Under the pieces are notes generated by a model. It saw nothing but the letters and a program-made list of their open reading frames with translations. It was not told where the DNA came from and did not search any database. Below are positions 1 through 10,734 of a stretch of 64,000 bases of DNA, piece by piece (positions within the stretch are counted from its first letter, which is position 1; each line of letters opens with the position of its first letter). Made by a program: the position numbers and the translations under genes. The stretch comes from Vombatus ursinus (Eukaryota > Chordata > Mammalia > Diprotodontia > Vombatidae): positions 2,877,807 to 2,941,806 of the forward strand of contig NW_020945064.1 of assembly GCF_900497805.2 (NCBI RefSeq), read 5' to 3'.

Positions 1-339
1 CTCTTCCTCTATGACAATCCTTCAAATACTCGAAAAGACCTATGGTGTTTCCTTTGACTTTCCTCTAGGCAAAATATCACCATTTCTTTAATTGATGATC
101 CTATGGCATGAATCAAGACCCTTAACTACCCTAGTCATCCTCTTCTGTCTGTTCTCCAACTTGATAACATTGTTTCTAAAATGCAGTGCCCAGAATTAAA
201 CATAAAACTCCTATATTGTGGACAATGCACTTCTCTAAATTCAGCAAAGATAGTGTTAGGTTTTTGAACCACTATGTCATACTTTTAGTACATATTGCAG
301 TCACCTAAAACCCGCAGATCTTTTTCATTCCTTTTTCCA

Positions 340-585
340 AGGCAGTTAGGTGGTACAATAGATAGAAAGCCAGGCCTGGAGTCAGCAAGACTCATCTTCC
401 TGAGTTCAAATCTGGCTTCAGACACATCCTAGCTGTGTGACCCTGTGCAAGTCACTTAATCCTGTTTGCCTCAGTTTCCTCATCTGTAAGATGAACTGGC
501 AAAGGAAATAGCAAACCATTCCATTGTCTTTCTCAAGAAAATCACAAATAGAGTCACTATGAGTCAGACATGACTGATAATAGTC
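340..585 (+). mobile_element. Marsupial CORE-SINE, long form
   Basis: The tRNA-like head (ggcagttaggtggtacaat), gagttcaaat, tagctgtgtgaccctgtgc, 'tgcctcagtttcctcatctg' and the long-form tail (caaaccattcc ... gagtcagacatgact) appear in order. It lies inside the CR1 remnant and must be younger than it. Confidence 0.85.
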
Positions 586-768
586 AATTTTTAAAATCTG
601 TGTTTAAGACTTTATCTCTACTAACTTTCATGTCATTAGATTCAGCCTACTGATCTAGCTGTCCAAATTTATGTGGATCCTGTTATCCATTGTATTAGCA
701 ATTCCTCCAACTTTGTGTCTTCTGATAATTTGATAAATATACCATCTTTGCTTTCATCCAAGTCATTG

Positions 769-985
769 GTTTTTTTTTTCATATAGACCAGCAATTTCAC
801 TGATGTAAGGAGCTCATAGGGACAATCTCTTCAACTAGAGTGGAGGAGTACTTTCTCTCCAATTTATAGACTTAAACAGTTGCCTGGTGCAGGGGGTGGG
901 TTAAGTGACTTGCCCAGGATCATACAGACAATATGTGTCAGAGGGAGAACCTGAAGTCTTCCTGACTCTATGGTACTCTGTTTCT
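769..985 (-). mobile_element. MIR-like SINE, antisense, inserted in CR1
   Basis: The plus strand starts with a poly-T run (the element's A tail), then 'gatgtaaggagctca', 'gtgacttgcccaggatca' and 'gaagtcttcctgactct', a MIR-type core read backwards. It is flanked by a 10-bp target-site duplication, caagtcattg, at 759-768 and 986-995. The same subfamily recurs at 34641-34853. Confidence 0.75.
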
Positions 986-1126
986 CAAGTCATTGATAAA
1001 ACTATCAAACATCAGAAGAAAAAGGACTGCACTGGAGACCTCACTTCAAATTGATAATGAACCATTAATCACTATTCTTTTAATGTAGTCATCCAACCCA
1101 TTTCAAATCTTATCTATCTGTCATAT

Positions 1127-1290
1127 AATCAATCAATAAACATTTATTAACCACTTACTATGTGCCAGACACTAGGGATAAAAAAAGACACAAAAGACAA
1201 TCCTTGCCCTCAAGGAGCTTATAACCTAATGGGGGAAACAATACGCAAACAAATATACACTAAACAAACTATTCAGGATAATATCTATAT
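1127..1290 (-). mobile_element. L2 LINE 3' end, antisense
   Basis: The sequence opens 'caatcaataaacatttatt', then 'ctatgtgccagacactag', 'ccctcaaggagcttat' and 'ctaatggggg', which is the standard L2 3' terminus read on the opposite strand. It sits between two collinear CR1 pieces. Confidence 0.8.
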
Positions 1291-1475
1291 TACAGTCTAC
1301 ACCCCATCTCTCCATCTCATCTACAAGGACAGTGTGATACATTTTGTCAAATGAATCACAGGACTAAGTAAGTCATACGGACAATATTTCCCTGAAGCAT
1401 CGTTCAAGTTACTGTCCAAAAAAGAGCTAGGGTTAGTCTTGACTATGACCCTGGACTGATCCCTTTCTGGGTACA

Positions 1476-2070
1476 GAATCACAAAAGCACACTTTGAAAC
1501 CTTATAGTTTTATAATGACCACTGAATTTGTTTTGATGAAAAATTCAGCTCATTTCTTTTCCATATGGCTTGTTGGCCTTTCTCTCAGGCAATACTGGTT
1601 TGGTCGTGTGTGTGGCTCCCTCATAGTCCCGACATACTCTCTGTATAGCTTTTGGGCGATTCTCAACTCAACATGGAGTAAGGTTGGGCAGATTGAGTTG
1701 CAGTCCTAAGCCAAGAAGGACAATGAAAAGAAGTGAAGGTAGAAATAGGGGTAGGAAGTTTAGTGTAGGGCTGTGCTAAGAGTAGGACGGTAAGGTTGAG
1801 TTGTAATACAGACTCAGTGGTCCCGCAATCACTGTAAGTCATCTGCATTTCGAGTGTTCCTTGTCTACACAGAGAGGCTCATGATCTCTAATGAGCCCCA
1901 AAGCCACAGCTGGCACAGATACAAGTCACCCACATGCTTACCACTATTTACTATTTATTCAACCAATTTGAAGTCAATTCAGAAAAAAGAGGATTAACAA
2001 ATTAATCCAAATCAGAAAGCACAGAAAAGCACAATCATTACCTGAGTATTTATGTTTTAAGAGTGCTTAT
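1476..2070. other. Unassigned non-coding stretch
   Basis: No repeat or gene recognised. Short open frames exist on both strands but show no familiar domain. A patch near 1545-1600 (ggcctttctctcaggcaa) resembles one near 32550-32590. The last bases are the left target-site copy of the next SINE. Confidence 0.4.
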
Positions 2071-2221
2071 TGGGGCAGCTAGGTGGTGCAGCGGATAGAG
2101 CACCGGCCCTGAAGTCAGGAGGACCTGAGTTCAAATCTGACCTCAGACCAAACACTTGACACTTACTAGCTGTGTGACCCTGGGCAAGTCACTTAACCCC
2201 AACTGCCTAATTTTAAAAAAA
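2071..2221 (+). mobile_element. Marsupial CORE-SINE, short form, with target-site duplication
   Basis: Complete short form with an A-rich tail. A perfect 12-bp duplication, aagagtgcttat, lies at 2059-2070 and 2222-2233. The downstream 2234-2400 holds nothing certain beyond a weak MIR-head trace near 2310-2360. Confidence 0.92.
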
Positions 2222-2400
2222 AAGAGTGCTTATCATGGTTTTATAATCTCAGCTATCTGTATATTTAGAATTAATTACATTGCTTTTGACCAGAAGGGAT
2301 TGGACTAGATAAGACAGAGTGTTGCAGTAGAAAGAGCATTAGATTTAGAGGGAGAAGGTGTGTGTTTGAACACATTGAGGTGGTTAGAGGAGAGTAGATC

Positions 2401-3255
2401 ACCATTACATCTCACTCTCAGCACCCTCTCCATCCTCCTACAACTGCACTCTGATTATCCTGGGAAGGAAACAGCAGTCCTTGCCTGAGCCAGCCGTCCC
2501 ATTGTGTTCCCTTTGGCCTCCTACAATGGTATACCAGTTACCCTGCCCTTCCCCCCATTTCTCCTTCCCAGTTACACACCATTGTCTGATACCTTTGAAT
2601 GACTCCACACTGAGGCAGAACCTCTACCTGATGAGAAGGTCCAGCCTCACTGCACACTCTCTAGCATCAGCCTGTCCCACCTCCATACCTGGCCTCCTAG
2701 GATCAATGATAACCTACTTGAATTCATTCTTCAAAGATTAACACACTCCCACTCCCTCACCACTTCTCCATCCCAATTATTCTTAGCCTACCTCTGTTAT
2801 TATACAAGTCCCATTCTCCATTCCACACTGCTTACTATCTTATCCCCATCCCCTTGAACCCAACTCCTCCAAAGTCCCACTCTACAGCTACCCACCCCTT
2901 CCACTGTACTCTCTGAAATGCCTGCTCTCTTGGCAACAAACTTGCTCTTATCTTCAACCTTTTTCATTATTATTAACATTTTAATATCATTATTATTATT
3001 ACCATTCCAATTCCTTCCATCTTGCACTCTCTCCTCATGACCTTATCTCCCTGGCCTGGTAGACCTCCAATTCCTGACCTCACATTAAGGGACTTCAACA
3101 TACTACGTATTGTTCCTCCCTCAAGTACCCATACTGCTCAATTCCCCAACTTACTCATCTACCACGCCCTATACCTCAGGTATACTCAGAGAGAGTCTGG
3201 GTACATACCTTTGATCTTGCAATCACCAGCAAGTGTTCCACTTGCAGGTTAACAA
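2401..3255 (+). mobile_element. L2/CR1-clade LINE fragment, endonuclease part
   Basis: A pyrimidine-rich strand typical of sense L2. Around 3060-3250 one frame reads DFNILR...PSSTHTAQFPNLL, matching the 'GDFN...PSS' endonuclease motif region of CR1/L2 proteins and the text following it. The rest is heavily decayed. The 5' limit is a guess. Confidence 0.5.
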
Positions 3256-3460
3256 ATGTTCATTAAGTATTACTTTGTGCCCGGCACCGTGCTAAGCCCT
3301 GAGAATACAAATACAAGCAAAAAGGAAAATGGTCCTACCCTCAAGAGGTTTTCATTCTAGTGGGAGAAGACAACATAATGGGAAACTAAGAAGCAGGGAG
3401 GAGAGAGGAAAGGAAGACACTAGAATGGAGGGCATGGTGGAGAAAGTCTAGGGAGTAAAG
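3256..3460 (-). mobile_element. L2 LINE 3' end, antisense
   Basis: Starts 'aatgttcattaagtat', then 'gcccggcaccgtgctaag', 'ccctcaagaggttttcat' and 'ctagtgggagaagac'. It lies between two sense L2-clade pieces. The right limit is uncertain. 3461-3639 is not assigned. Confidence 0.65.
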
Positions 3461-3639
3461 AGTGAAGATCAGAGAGGAATGAACTGACTGACCTGGACTC
3501 TCTCCTTAAATCAGAGGCTCAGGAAGGAACCCACCAATCACAGGAAAGTACCACAGGGACAGAGTGGATTTGTAGGGTGAGAAGGCTGCTGTGGCATTGT
3601 GGGGAAAGTCCTGAGAGTCAGCATTATCCACGAGCTCTG

Positions 3640-4895
3640 AAGTTGTTTTCTCTGATCCTAGTTCATGAAGTCTAAAATTCCTCTCTTTCGATCTTGCACC
3701 TTTAAACTCTGTCCTTTATACTCACTGCGACCTCTCAGCCTCCCCACTTCAGTTCTTCCTCAAGCCATCTATCTCTTATGCTCTGGCTACATTCTCTTCC
3801 TCCTCTGTCTTGACACCTTGGTGAATCAAGTCTATTTCCTTTAACTAGCATCCTGTATCTTTTCTCCTTTTTGTGGCTAAACTCCTTGAGAAGGCCATCA
3901 ACAATAAGTGCTTCAGAGCAGCTACATGATGCAGTGGATAGCCCACCAGCCCTGGAGTCAGGAGGACCTGAGTTCAAATCTGGCCTCAGACGCTTGACAC
4001 TTACTAGCTGTATGGTCCAGGGCAAGTCACTTAAACCCAACTGCCTCACCAAAAAGCAAAAAATAAAACAAAACAATAAGTGCCTCCATTTCCTTTTCTC
4101 TCACTCTCTTCTTAATTCTCTCTAATCTGGTTTCTTGACCTAATCATTCAGATGAAACTATTCTTTCCAATGTTACCAATGATTTCTTAATTTACAAATC
4201 TGATGCCCTTCTCCAAATCCTCATCCTTCATGACCTATCTGCAGCTTTTGATGTGGCTGATCGCCATCTCTTTCATTCTTCTCTTTAGGGTTTCATGACA
4301 CGACTCTCTCCCAGTTCTCCTCCTATCTACTCCTCCATTTGCTCCTTCTTAGTCTGCTTTGCTAAATCTTCATCCAGTTTGCACCCATTTACTGAGTATC
4401 TCCCAAGGCTCTGTCCTAGGTCCTTTTCTCTTCTTCCTCTGTACTACTTTGCTTGGTGATTTCATCAGATCCCTTGAATTCAATTATCCTCTATATGCAG
4501 TTGATCCTCAGGGCTAGTTGTCCAGCCCTAACCTCTCTCCTGATCTTCAGTCTCAAATATCCAACTGCCTATTAGACATCTCAAATGGAATGTCCCATAT
4601 TCACCTCAAACTCAATATATCCAAAACTGAATTATCTCTCCCCTAAAGCCCTCCTCTCTTCCTATCTCATTACTGTCAAGGACACTACTATCCTCCAAGC
4701 CACCCATGCTCCCAACCTAAGCGTCATCCTCAATTCCTAAATATCACTCACCACCCCATCCCCCATTCAATCAGTGGGCAAATCCTATTCATTCTACCTC
4801 TATAATATCTCTTGTATATGTGTCCTTCTCTCCTCTGACGTTGGACCACCATGCGCCACCCTGGTGTAGGCCCTTATTACCTAACACCTAAAATT
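3640..4895 (+). mobile_element. L2 LINE fragment, reverse-transcriptase to 3' part, split by a SINE
   Basis: Sense L2 landmarks run in order: 'ccttgagaaggccatcaac' (about 3883), 'ctgcagcttttgatgtggc' (the RT 'SAAFD.VD' motif, about 4240), 'ctctgtcctaggtcc' (about 4408), 'atgcagttgatcc' in the position of the FADD box (about 4495), and 'accctggtgtaggccc' (about 4858). Multiple frame breaks make it inactive. It is interrupted by the SINE at 3912-4072. Confidence 0.8.
3912..4072 (+). mobile_element. Marsupial CORE-SINE, short form, inserted in L2
   Basis: The head is degraded (gagcagctacatgatgcag), followed by gagttcaaat, cttactagctgtatgg and an A-rich tail. An 11-bp target-site duplication, acaataagtgc, lies at 3901-3911 and 4073-4083. 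The L2 reading resumes exactly across it. Confidence 0.9.
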
Positions 4896-5423
4896 GTATA
4901 ATTCATGACAAGACAAACCTCTTGATATTTCATACAAGTATAAAAGTGATTAAAATATAGGCTTTACTTGGCCCCAAAGAGGAAATAAGGAATGAGAAAT
5001 AAGGTGGAAGACTATGGACTACATGCTGCATATATAATCAGACCCAATTGTGGTTAGTTTTACAGAATTGCTTTTTTTTCCTCTTTCTTTTTTTATTCTT
5101 TGTTACAAGCAATGTCTCTCTCAATACAGAAGGGCTGGAGATCATATTTGTGGAAAAGGTGATGTAAAAAAAGATAGCAATAAGAAATTTTAAATGAAAA
5201 TAAAATAAAGAGTATAAGAGGAAACCACTCACTCCACTATCCATCCTCCTTGTCAAGCTGCTGATCACAACAATTTCAGATGGGACCAACTTACAGCCCC
5301 ACAGCTTTGGTCTTTTCTTTTATTATTAGGAGCAGTTGCATTACACAGAACATGAGCCAACCCAATCCGTGGTATCGCCAGAGTCAATTCCTCAGGTTCC
5401 TGCCAGGCCTTAACAGTTACTTT
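4896..5423. other. Unassigned AT-rich stretch
   Basis: No gene or known repeat recognised. It ends directly at a minisatellite. The style (atgacaagac ... ggctttacttggcccc ... ccaggccttaac) would fit an old unclassified repeat, but I cannot name one. Confidence 0.35.
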
Positions 5424-5518
5424 AATGGTCTCAGGGTATACAAATGATCTCAAAGTACACAAATGGTCTCAGGGTACACAAATGGTCTCAAAGTACACAG
5501 ATGATCTTAGGGTACAAA
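5424..5518. repeat. 19-bp minisatellite, five copies, alternating sub-types
   Basis: Five exact 19-base steps start at 5424, 5443, 5462, 5481 and 5500. Units follow aatggtctcagggtacaca, with positions 10-12 alternating ggg, aaa, ggg, aaa, ggg. The alternation indicates a 38-bp higher-order unit that was itself duplicated. Confidence 0.95.
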
Positions 5519-5589
5519 AGCTTAATAGGTACCATATTTTTTAAAATTTCTAGATCTTCGTATGAGGTATTACGTGTAAAAGAAGCTAC

Positions 5590-5960
5590 ATCCACATCCC
5601 CCCAGCTGGCATTCTTCTACGTTTTGAGGCAAACAATGTTGAGTCACTTGTCCAGGGTTGCTGCAGCATCAATGATGGGTTGAACTTTGATGGGGAAGCT
5701 GTTATTGTTGTATGTCTTGGTTGTGTTTGTAACGTTACAGAGCCAAAATTCAAACCCGGGACCTTTGCATCTAAAACCAGTGTCCTCTCCACTACACCCT
5801 GCTCTAGAAAATGCAGGGTTTTATCCCTGATCCCAGCTCTACACACAATGATCTCTGTGAACTTGGTCTCAGTGTCCAAAGGGAATGGACTTCATGACCT
5901 CTAAGGTTTCTTCCAACTCTCAATCAAATTCATGCAAGATCAAGCTTTGGATAACCATCT
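5590..5960 (-). mobile_element. MIR-type SINE remnant(s)
   Basis: At 5620-5810 the plus strand reads as a backward MIR: 'gagtcacttgtccaggg', 'aattcaaacccgggacc', 'tgtcctctccactacaccct'. The middle is interrupted or diverged. 5860-5930 resembles a MIR3/L3 tail in the sense direction (gacttcatgacctctaag, ttccaactctc), so two elements may abut. Confidence 0.5.
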
Positions 5961-5984
5961 CTTACGTAGACACAATCATAGGAT

Positions 5985-6185
5985 TTAGCTCTGAAAGGGA
6001 CTTTGGAGCCTTTCTAGTCTAGTTCTTCTACTTGGGTCTGTAAACTTGGTTTTGTGTTGCTGTTTTGCTTTAATATTTTGATAACTGTATTTCAATATAA
6101 TTGGTTTCTTTGTAGTTCTGTGTATTTTATTTTATGCATTCAGAAACAATATTCTAAGAGAGATTCATAGATTTCACCAGGAGAA
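5985..6185. mobile_element. hAT-like miniature element, partial
   Basis: Contains 'ttgataactgtatttcaat', 'ataattggtttctttgt', 'tattttatgcattcag' and 'gattcatagatttcacc', the inverse of the copies at 19676-19872 and 38440-38630. Those share a 'ggaccccttgg' block and 'cttaacc'-type ends. The assignment to hAT is inference from the terminal style. Confidence 0.55.
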
Positions 6186-6430
6186 AAGTGAGACAGAAAG
6201 ACAGTGACTTCTCTCAATGCCTTACTTCTCTTCAGGTGTGAAGATTTGGCTAAATGGCACCTAACAGGTATCTCCCCTCCCCCATCAACAAATAGTACTC
6301 TAGGTATTTGACTTCTAATTCCCACTGAATATCCTGTAACTATCTTGGGAAAAAAAATGTTCATAAAACTTTCAAAACATATATGAGTTTTGAAACTGAG
6401 TTTACTTATTATACTCAGGTTTAACCCCAA

Positions 6431-6925
6431 GTGTGATTAAGGGAGGACATTAGTGCCTTCCCTCTGTTCATTATCTCCAATTGATAAATAGAAAGATAGA
6501 TAGATATCTTGAGTATATCTTATCTGTATATAGCTGTTTGCATGTGGTTTCAACATTACGCTATGAGCTTCTTGAGAGAAGTGACTGTCTTTTACCTCTC
6601 TTTGTCTTCCTAATACTACAATGGATAGAGCTCCAGGCCTGGAGTCAGGAAGACTCCTCTTCATGAGTTCAATCCAGCCTCAGACACTTACTAGCTGTGT
6701 GACCCTGGACAAGTGACTCAACCCTGTTTGCCTCATTTTCCTTAACTGTAAAATGAGCTGGAGAAAGAAATGACAAACCCCTCCAATATCGTTGCCAAGA
6801 AAACCCCAAATGGGTTCAGGAAGAGTCAGACACAACTGAAATGAATGACCACAACAACAAACTTAGCACAGAGCCTGATATGTTAAAGGTGCTTAACTCA
6901 TGTTTCTTGATTAACTGACAAAGAC
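6431..6925 (+). mobile_element. L2 LINE 3' end, split by a SINE
   Basis: 'gagcttcttgagagaagtg', 'tctttgtcttcctaata' and, after the SINE, 'ttagcacagagcctgatat' and 'gtgcttaactcatgtt'. Together these give a normal L2 terminus. 6186-6430, just upstream, is unassigned. Confidence 0.7.
6617..6862 (+). mobile_element. Marsupial CORE-SINE, long form, inserted in L2 3' end
   Basis: The head lacks its first bases (starts acaatggatagagctcc). The remainder is complete: gagttcaatcc, tagctgtgtgaccctgg, ccaagaaaaccccaaatggg, aagagtcagacacaactg. It separates two halves of one L2 terminus. Confidence 0.85.
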
Positions 6926-7702
6926 AGAAATTGTCCAGACATCTTTAGTAGGCTGAATATCAAAGTACATGGGGTGAGAAATAAAACATAGATAGGGCAG
7001 GTCATACATATTTAAAGACACAGAAAGAAAGGAAGATTCTTACTCCCTCCCCTACCCACCACCTTTAAAAATATCTAACCACAAAAAAAAAAATGTTTTT
7101 TTGACTTAGGAATTCTTGTTCCTTGACAAAATGCAAATATCCATATAACTCATTATGGAGCCCTCTGTGTGGATTAATTATCCAGAGTCACAGAATCAAA
7201 GAAATGAAGAGAACTGGAGAGAACAGGAGACACCATTCTCCTGAGAAGGAAATAAGCATGGTAGAACAACAAAGCCAGAAACCAGTGCAAGACTGTTTTG
7301 ACTGCTTCACAGTTGTGCCCAGGGCTAGCCCTGCTTAAAGAAAGGATGAAGGATGTGCCCCTCTTGTACAATCATAAAATAAATTCCAAAAGATTTGGAA
7401 ACCACTGTTTCTACTATCTATAATTTACACCACTGATTGAAATTTTAATACTTGAAGCTGCCAAATTCCATGAGTCTAAAAAAATATTTATGTAATATCT
7501 TGGTGGAAAAGAACCTCACCTCAAGGTCTGTTTAATTTCACTTTTCCTGAATAATTTGTTCAAACATACCCTGCTACATGCTGAAATGAAAAAAAAAAGT
7601 TGGATTTAAGGATTTTGAATAAAAATTGGGAAAATAACTCCAAGGCACTTGGAGTTGTGCGATTTCTCAATTCTATCAAATATGAAACAGGGCTATTCTC
7701 TT
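6926..7702. other. Unassigned non-coding stretch
   Basis: Nothing recognised with confidence. 7180-7330 has a faint MIR-like texture (ccagagtcacagaatcaaag, gaagaacagg-like purine runs) but no alignable core. Confidence 0.35.
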
Positions 7703-8105
7703 ATAGTCAATCAACAAGCATTTAAGTGTTTATTATGTGCCAGGCACTCTGATAAACCCTGAAGATGCAAAGAAAGGTGAAAACTGGATTCAAGGAGCTT
7801 ACATTCTAATGGGGGTGACATCATGTAAATAGCTAAATATATACAGATATGTGCAGAGTAAATGGAAGGTGATGCCTAAGATTAAGGCACTAACATCTAG
7901 GGGAATTGGAAAAGCCCTCTTGAAAAAGGTAGAATTTGAGATGAATCTGGAAAGAAGCCAGGAAAGCTAAGAAGTGGCAGCGTAGGAAGAAGACATTCCA
8001 AGCATGGGAGACAGGTGATGCAAAGACATAGATAGGGGATGGAGTTCCATGTTTGAGGAACAGCATATAGGACAGGCTATGGCTGGGGGCCTTTCTCAAG
8101 ATCTT
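7703..8105 (-). mobile_element. L2 LINE 3' region, antisense
   Basis: 'caatcaacaagcatttaag', 'tatgtgccaggcactctg', 'caaggagcttacattctaat', then the internal block 'aagaagacattccaagcat' and 'tttgaggaacagcatatag'. All are typical of L2 read backwards for about 400 bases. Confidence 0.8.
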
Positions 8106-8109
8106 GTGG

Positions 8110-8790
8110 TATTTTAATGGCATCCATTGAATACAATGGGCTACCCATTGTTTATCCCTCTCTCTCACCACGTGACTAGCCAACACTCCTTTTAGGGTCT
8201 GATACCACTATTTCTGTGGCACAGTTCTTCATTTATTAATATGCTTCAAACTATTTACTCACACCATGTGCTTGTCTATTCGAATTGATAATTCTTCCAT
8301 AATTTACAGCCATATAATCAAGTCCACAAGCATTTACTAGGCACCTACTATGTATCAGGCACTGTGTTATCATTGAATGAATATTGGTATCAAAATATGG
8401 ATTTTTTTTTGTCTTAAGGAGAAATTCAGGGTCATTAAAAGCACTGCACAATTTTCCAAATACAATCTAGCTAACTCTTCTGCACGTCTTTCTAGTTCTG
8501 GGCACAGTTCATTGTCCGTCTGTAGTTACTGAGCAAGATATATACATTCAAATGGACTGGTTCAAAAGGCTATGTATCACAATATGAACAATAGCCATTC
8601 TTTACCCACTTGGTTTTCCTGATGTAGATAGTTAAAGCTGCTCTCTTTTGAGAGATTATGGGTCTCATTCAAAAAGCTCTGCAAAGTCCTAAGGCTTGAC
8701 ATAATAAGCATAATAACATCTACAAATAGAGAGGCATCTAGAGGATTCCCTCTTCCATTTGTACTGAGTGTTGGTCATCTTACATGGCCA
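8110..8790 (-). mobile_element. RTE (BovB-like) LINE fragment, antisense
   Basis: Homologous blocks are shared with 38632-39340 (ttggtatcaaaatatgg and ggagaaattcagggtcatta here) and with 11285-11480 (cacttggttttcctgatgta, gctctcttttgagagatta). The 11-kb copy encodes recognisable RTE protein, which transfers the identification. A short L2-like 3' end appears to interrupt it at about 8318-8376. Confidence 0.6.
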
Positions 8791-8879
8791 CAGCAAATGC
8801 TTTTGGTGATCACGTCTTCCTATTTTATGTTTGCTACTTGCACAAATTAAGAAGTCCAATTTATCCTATCTATCTATAT

Positions 8880-9021
8880 CATGTTTTTAAAGACAAGAGG
8901 AGAACTGTGCCTTACACACCTTTTCTTCCTCCCCTTTCCCCCCACCCCAACCAGGTTTCACACAGAGCTTTGCATGTAGAAAATGCTCAATCAATATTTG
9001 CTGAATGAATGAATAAATGAT
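8880..9021 (+). mobile_element. L2 LINE 3' terminus
   Basis: Ends 'gaaaatgctcaatcaatat' followed by the classic (TGAA)n terminal repeat tgaatgaatgaataaatga. Only about 140 bases are recognisable. Confidence 0.65.
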
Positions 9022-9300
9022 TGTGTCTTTCTGAATTCATCCTTCCTGGTCTAAATAATTCTAATTTTCTTAGTCTTTCTTCTTATGGTAGCTATTTCAT
9101 TAACTTAGTAAATTTAGTTGCCTTTTTTCTAGACCTTTCTTTTTCATTTCCATGGGTATTTTTTTCAGATTCAGCAACCAGGATGACATATGATATTCCA
9201 ACTGTGGGAAAACAAAAATGTTGTGTAAATATTTGTCACATTTGATTCATGGATATCCATAAGCCTTCAGGAAACTGGCAGATATATTCTGTGTCAAATT
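9022..9300 (-). mobile_element. CR1/L3-clade LINE fragment, antisense
   Basis: Runs parallel to the CR1 copy at 15.4-16.2 kb: 'ggtctaaataattctaat', 'tagtctttcttcttatgg', 'tagttgccttttttctagacc', 'agattcagcaaccaggat', 'ccaactgtggg'. Strongly decayed. Confidence 0.55.
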
Positions 9301-9319
9301 GGATAATAATCACAAAAAA

Positions 9320-9582
9320 ATAATAATAGTAATAGCCACCAATTTATATAACTCTTTAAGGTTTACAAAGCACTTTACATATGTCATCTCCTTTGATCCT
9401 TACAACAACCCTGGGAGGAAGGTGTTATTTTTCTCCTCACTTTACAATTGAAAAAATTAAGGATAAGAAAGGTTAAGTGATTTGTCCAGGTTAACATAGC
9501 TAGTATGTGTCTGAGGCAGAATTTGAACTCAATGCTTCTTGACTCCAAGTACTGTATTCTATCCACTATGCCATCTAGCTTC
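9320..9582 (-). mobile_element. MIR-type SINE, antisense, near full length
   Basis: 'aataatagccaccaattta'-like start, 'tttacaaagcactttacat', 'ccttacaacaaccctggg', 'ttaagtgatttgtccagg', 'atttgaactcaatgcttc', ending 'ctatccactatgccatctag'. It lies directly against a sense L2. Confidence 0.85.
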
Positions 9583-10300
9583 AGAATATCCCATAGACAT
9601 CTCAAACTCAAAATGTCCAAAATAGAACTCACTATTTTTCTTCTCCAAACTCTCCCCTTTTCTGAATTTCCCTGTTCTGTTGAGGGCATCACCATCCTCC
9701 AGATTACTGGGATCACAACCTTGGTGTCATCCACATTCAGCCCACATATCCAATCTGTTGTCAAAGCCAGTCATTCCTACCTTCACAACCTTTGTTATAT
9801 ATGTACCCTTCTCTCCACTCACACAGACACTAACCTAGTTCAGGGCCTCATCACCCTCATCAGCCTCCTAGAGTGGTTAGTCTCTCTGCCTCAAATCCCT
9901 CCTCATTCCCCTCCATCCTCCCACAGTTATCAGAGTGATTTTCCTAAACCATAAGTCTGACCATGTCAAGCCCCTGCTCAATCAAGTCCTGTGGCTCCCT
10001 ATTACCTCAAGAATTAAATATAAAATCTTCTGTTTGGTTTTTACATCCTAACCCCTTCCTACCTGTCCAATCTTCTTACACTTTATTCTCCTCCATGTAC
10101 TCTACAATCCAACAACACTGGCCTCCTTACTGTTCCTAGCACACATCACTTTATCTTCTAACTCCAGGCATTTTCTCTGCTTGTCCCCCATGCTCAGAAT
10201 GCTCTCTCTTCTCCTCTCTGCCTCCTGGTTTCCTTGGATTACTTCAAGACTTTACTCAAATCCCACTTCCCACAAGAGGCCTTTCTCAATATCAGTCTTT
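9583..10300 (+). mobile_element. L2 LINE 3' half
   Basis: In order: 'catctcaaactcaaaatgtcc', 'agggcatcaccatcctcc', 'acccttctctccactcac', 'gggcctcatcaccctcatc', 'tgaccatgtcaagcccctgc', 'gtggctccctattacctc', 'cacttcccacaagaggcctt'. The longest open frame of the window (9505-9954) is an accident of this low-complexity strand. Confidence 0.88.
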
Positions 10301-10734
10301 TCCTGCTGCTAGTTCCTGCATGGGATTCACCAATATTAGGAGAGTTATTTGGAATGTTAGGACAGGAGGAGGGCAAAAAAAAATTATGTACGAGGTAGGT
10401 AAAGTTACTACTTTTCCCATAACCTTCCATTATCTTAACATGGCCCTGTGACTTTTTCCATTAAGTCTTCATATTCAAATTCCAGTTGTACCTAATGAAA
10501 AGAATTGGGATAATCAAAAAGAAAGTATACCAATTTAAATTCACTGACATTCAGGACATTTCTACATAGCACAAAGTGAAGGAAAGGATTAAGCAATCCT
10601 TTAGGGAATGACTAGTCATTAAGATAGTATGATGAGCCAATGTAGATATTCAATGCTCAAATACTCAGAGAGAACTGTGCTCTTTGATTCAGATCTCCCC
10701 TAAAAAAAGATTCGGATCACCAGGAGCCTATGAG
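10301..10734. other. Unassigned non-coding stretch
   Basis: No gene or repeat recognised between the L2 end and the RTE remnant. Confidence 0.4.

Larger units (their letters stand above)
1..1475 (-). mobile_element. CR1/L3-clade LINE 3' part, broken into four pieces by later insertions
   Basis: The plus strand reads like the antisense of an amniote CR1 LINE. Landmarks in order are gtgcccagaattaaacat (about 190), the 'cctaaaacccgcagatc' block (about 305), 'catgtcattagattcagcc' (about 630), 'ccaagtcattg' (about 758), 'gcactggagacctc' (about 1030), and 'ctctccatctcatctacaag' (about 1309). The pieces are 1-339, 586-768, 986-1126 and 1291-1475. They are separated by a long-form marsupial SINE, an antisense SINE and an antisense L2 end. 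Order and orientation of the pieces agree, so this is one old element that was interrupted. The window edge cuts it at position 1. Confidence 0.7.

Noticed and set aside
2071-2221. tRNA gene, because of the B-box-like gagttcaaat in this and every similar SINE
   Set aside because: The tRNA-like head cannot fold into an intact cloverleaf and is followed by a CORE-SINE body and A tail with target duplications.
5424-5518. CRISPR array (regular 19-base steps)
   Set aside because: No spacers between the units, which are contiguous, and the host is a vertebrate.
9505-9954. Longest open frame (149 codons, plus strand)
   Set aside because: It lies in the junction of an antisense MIR and a sense L2 3' end. 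The text is the low-complexity L2 strand, not a gene.
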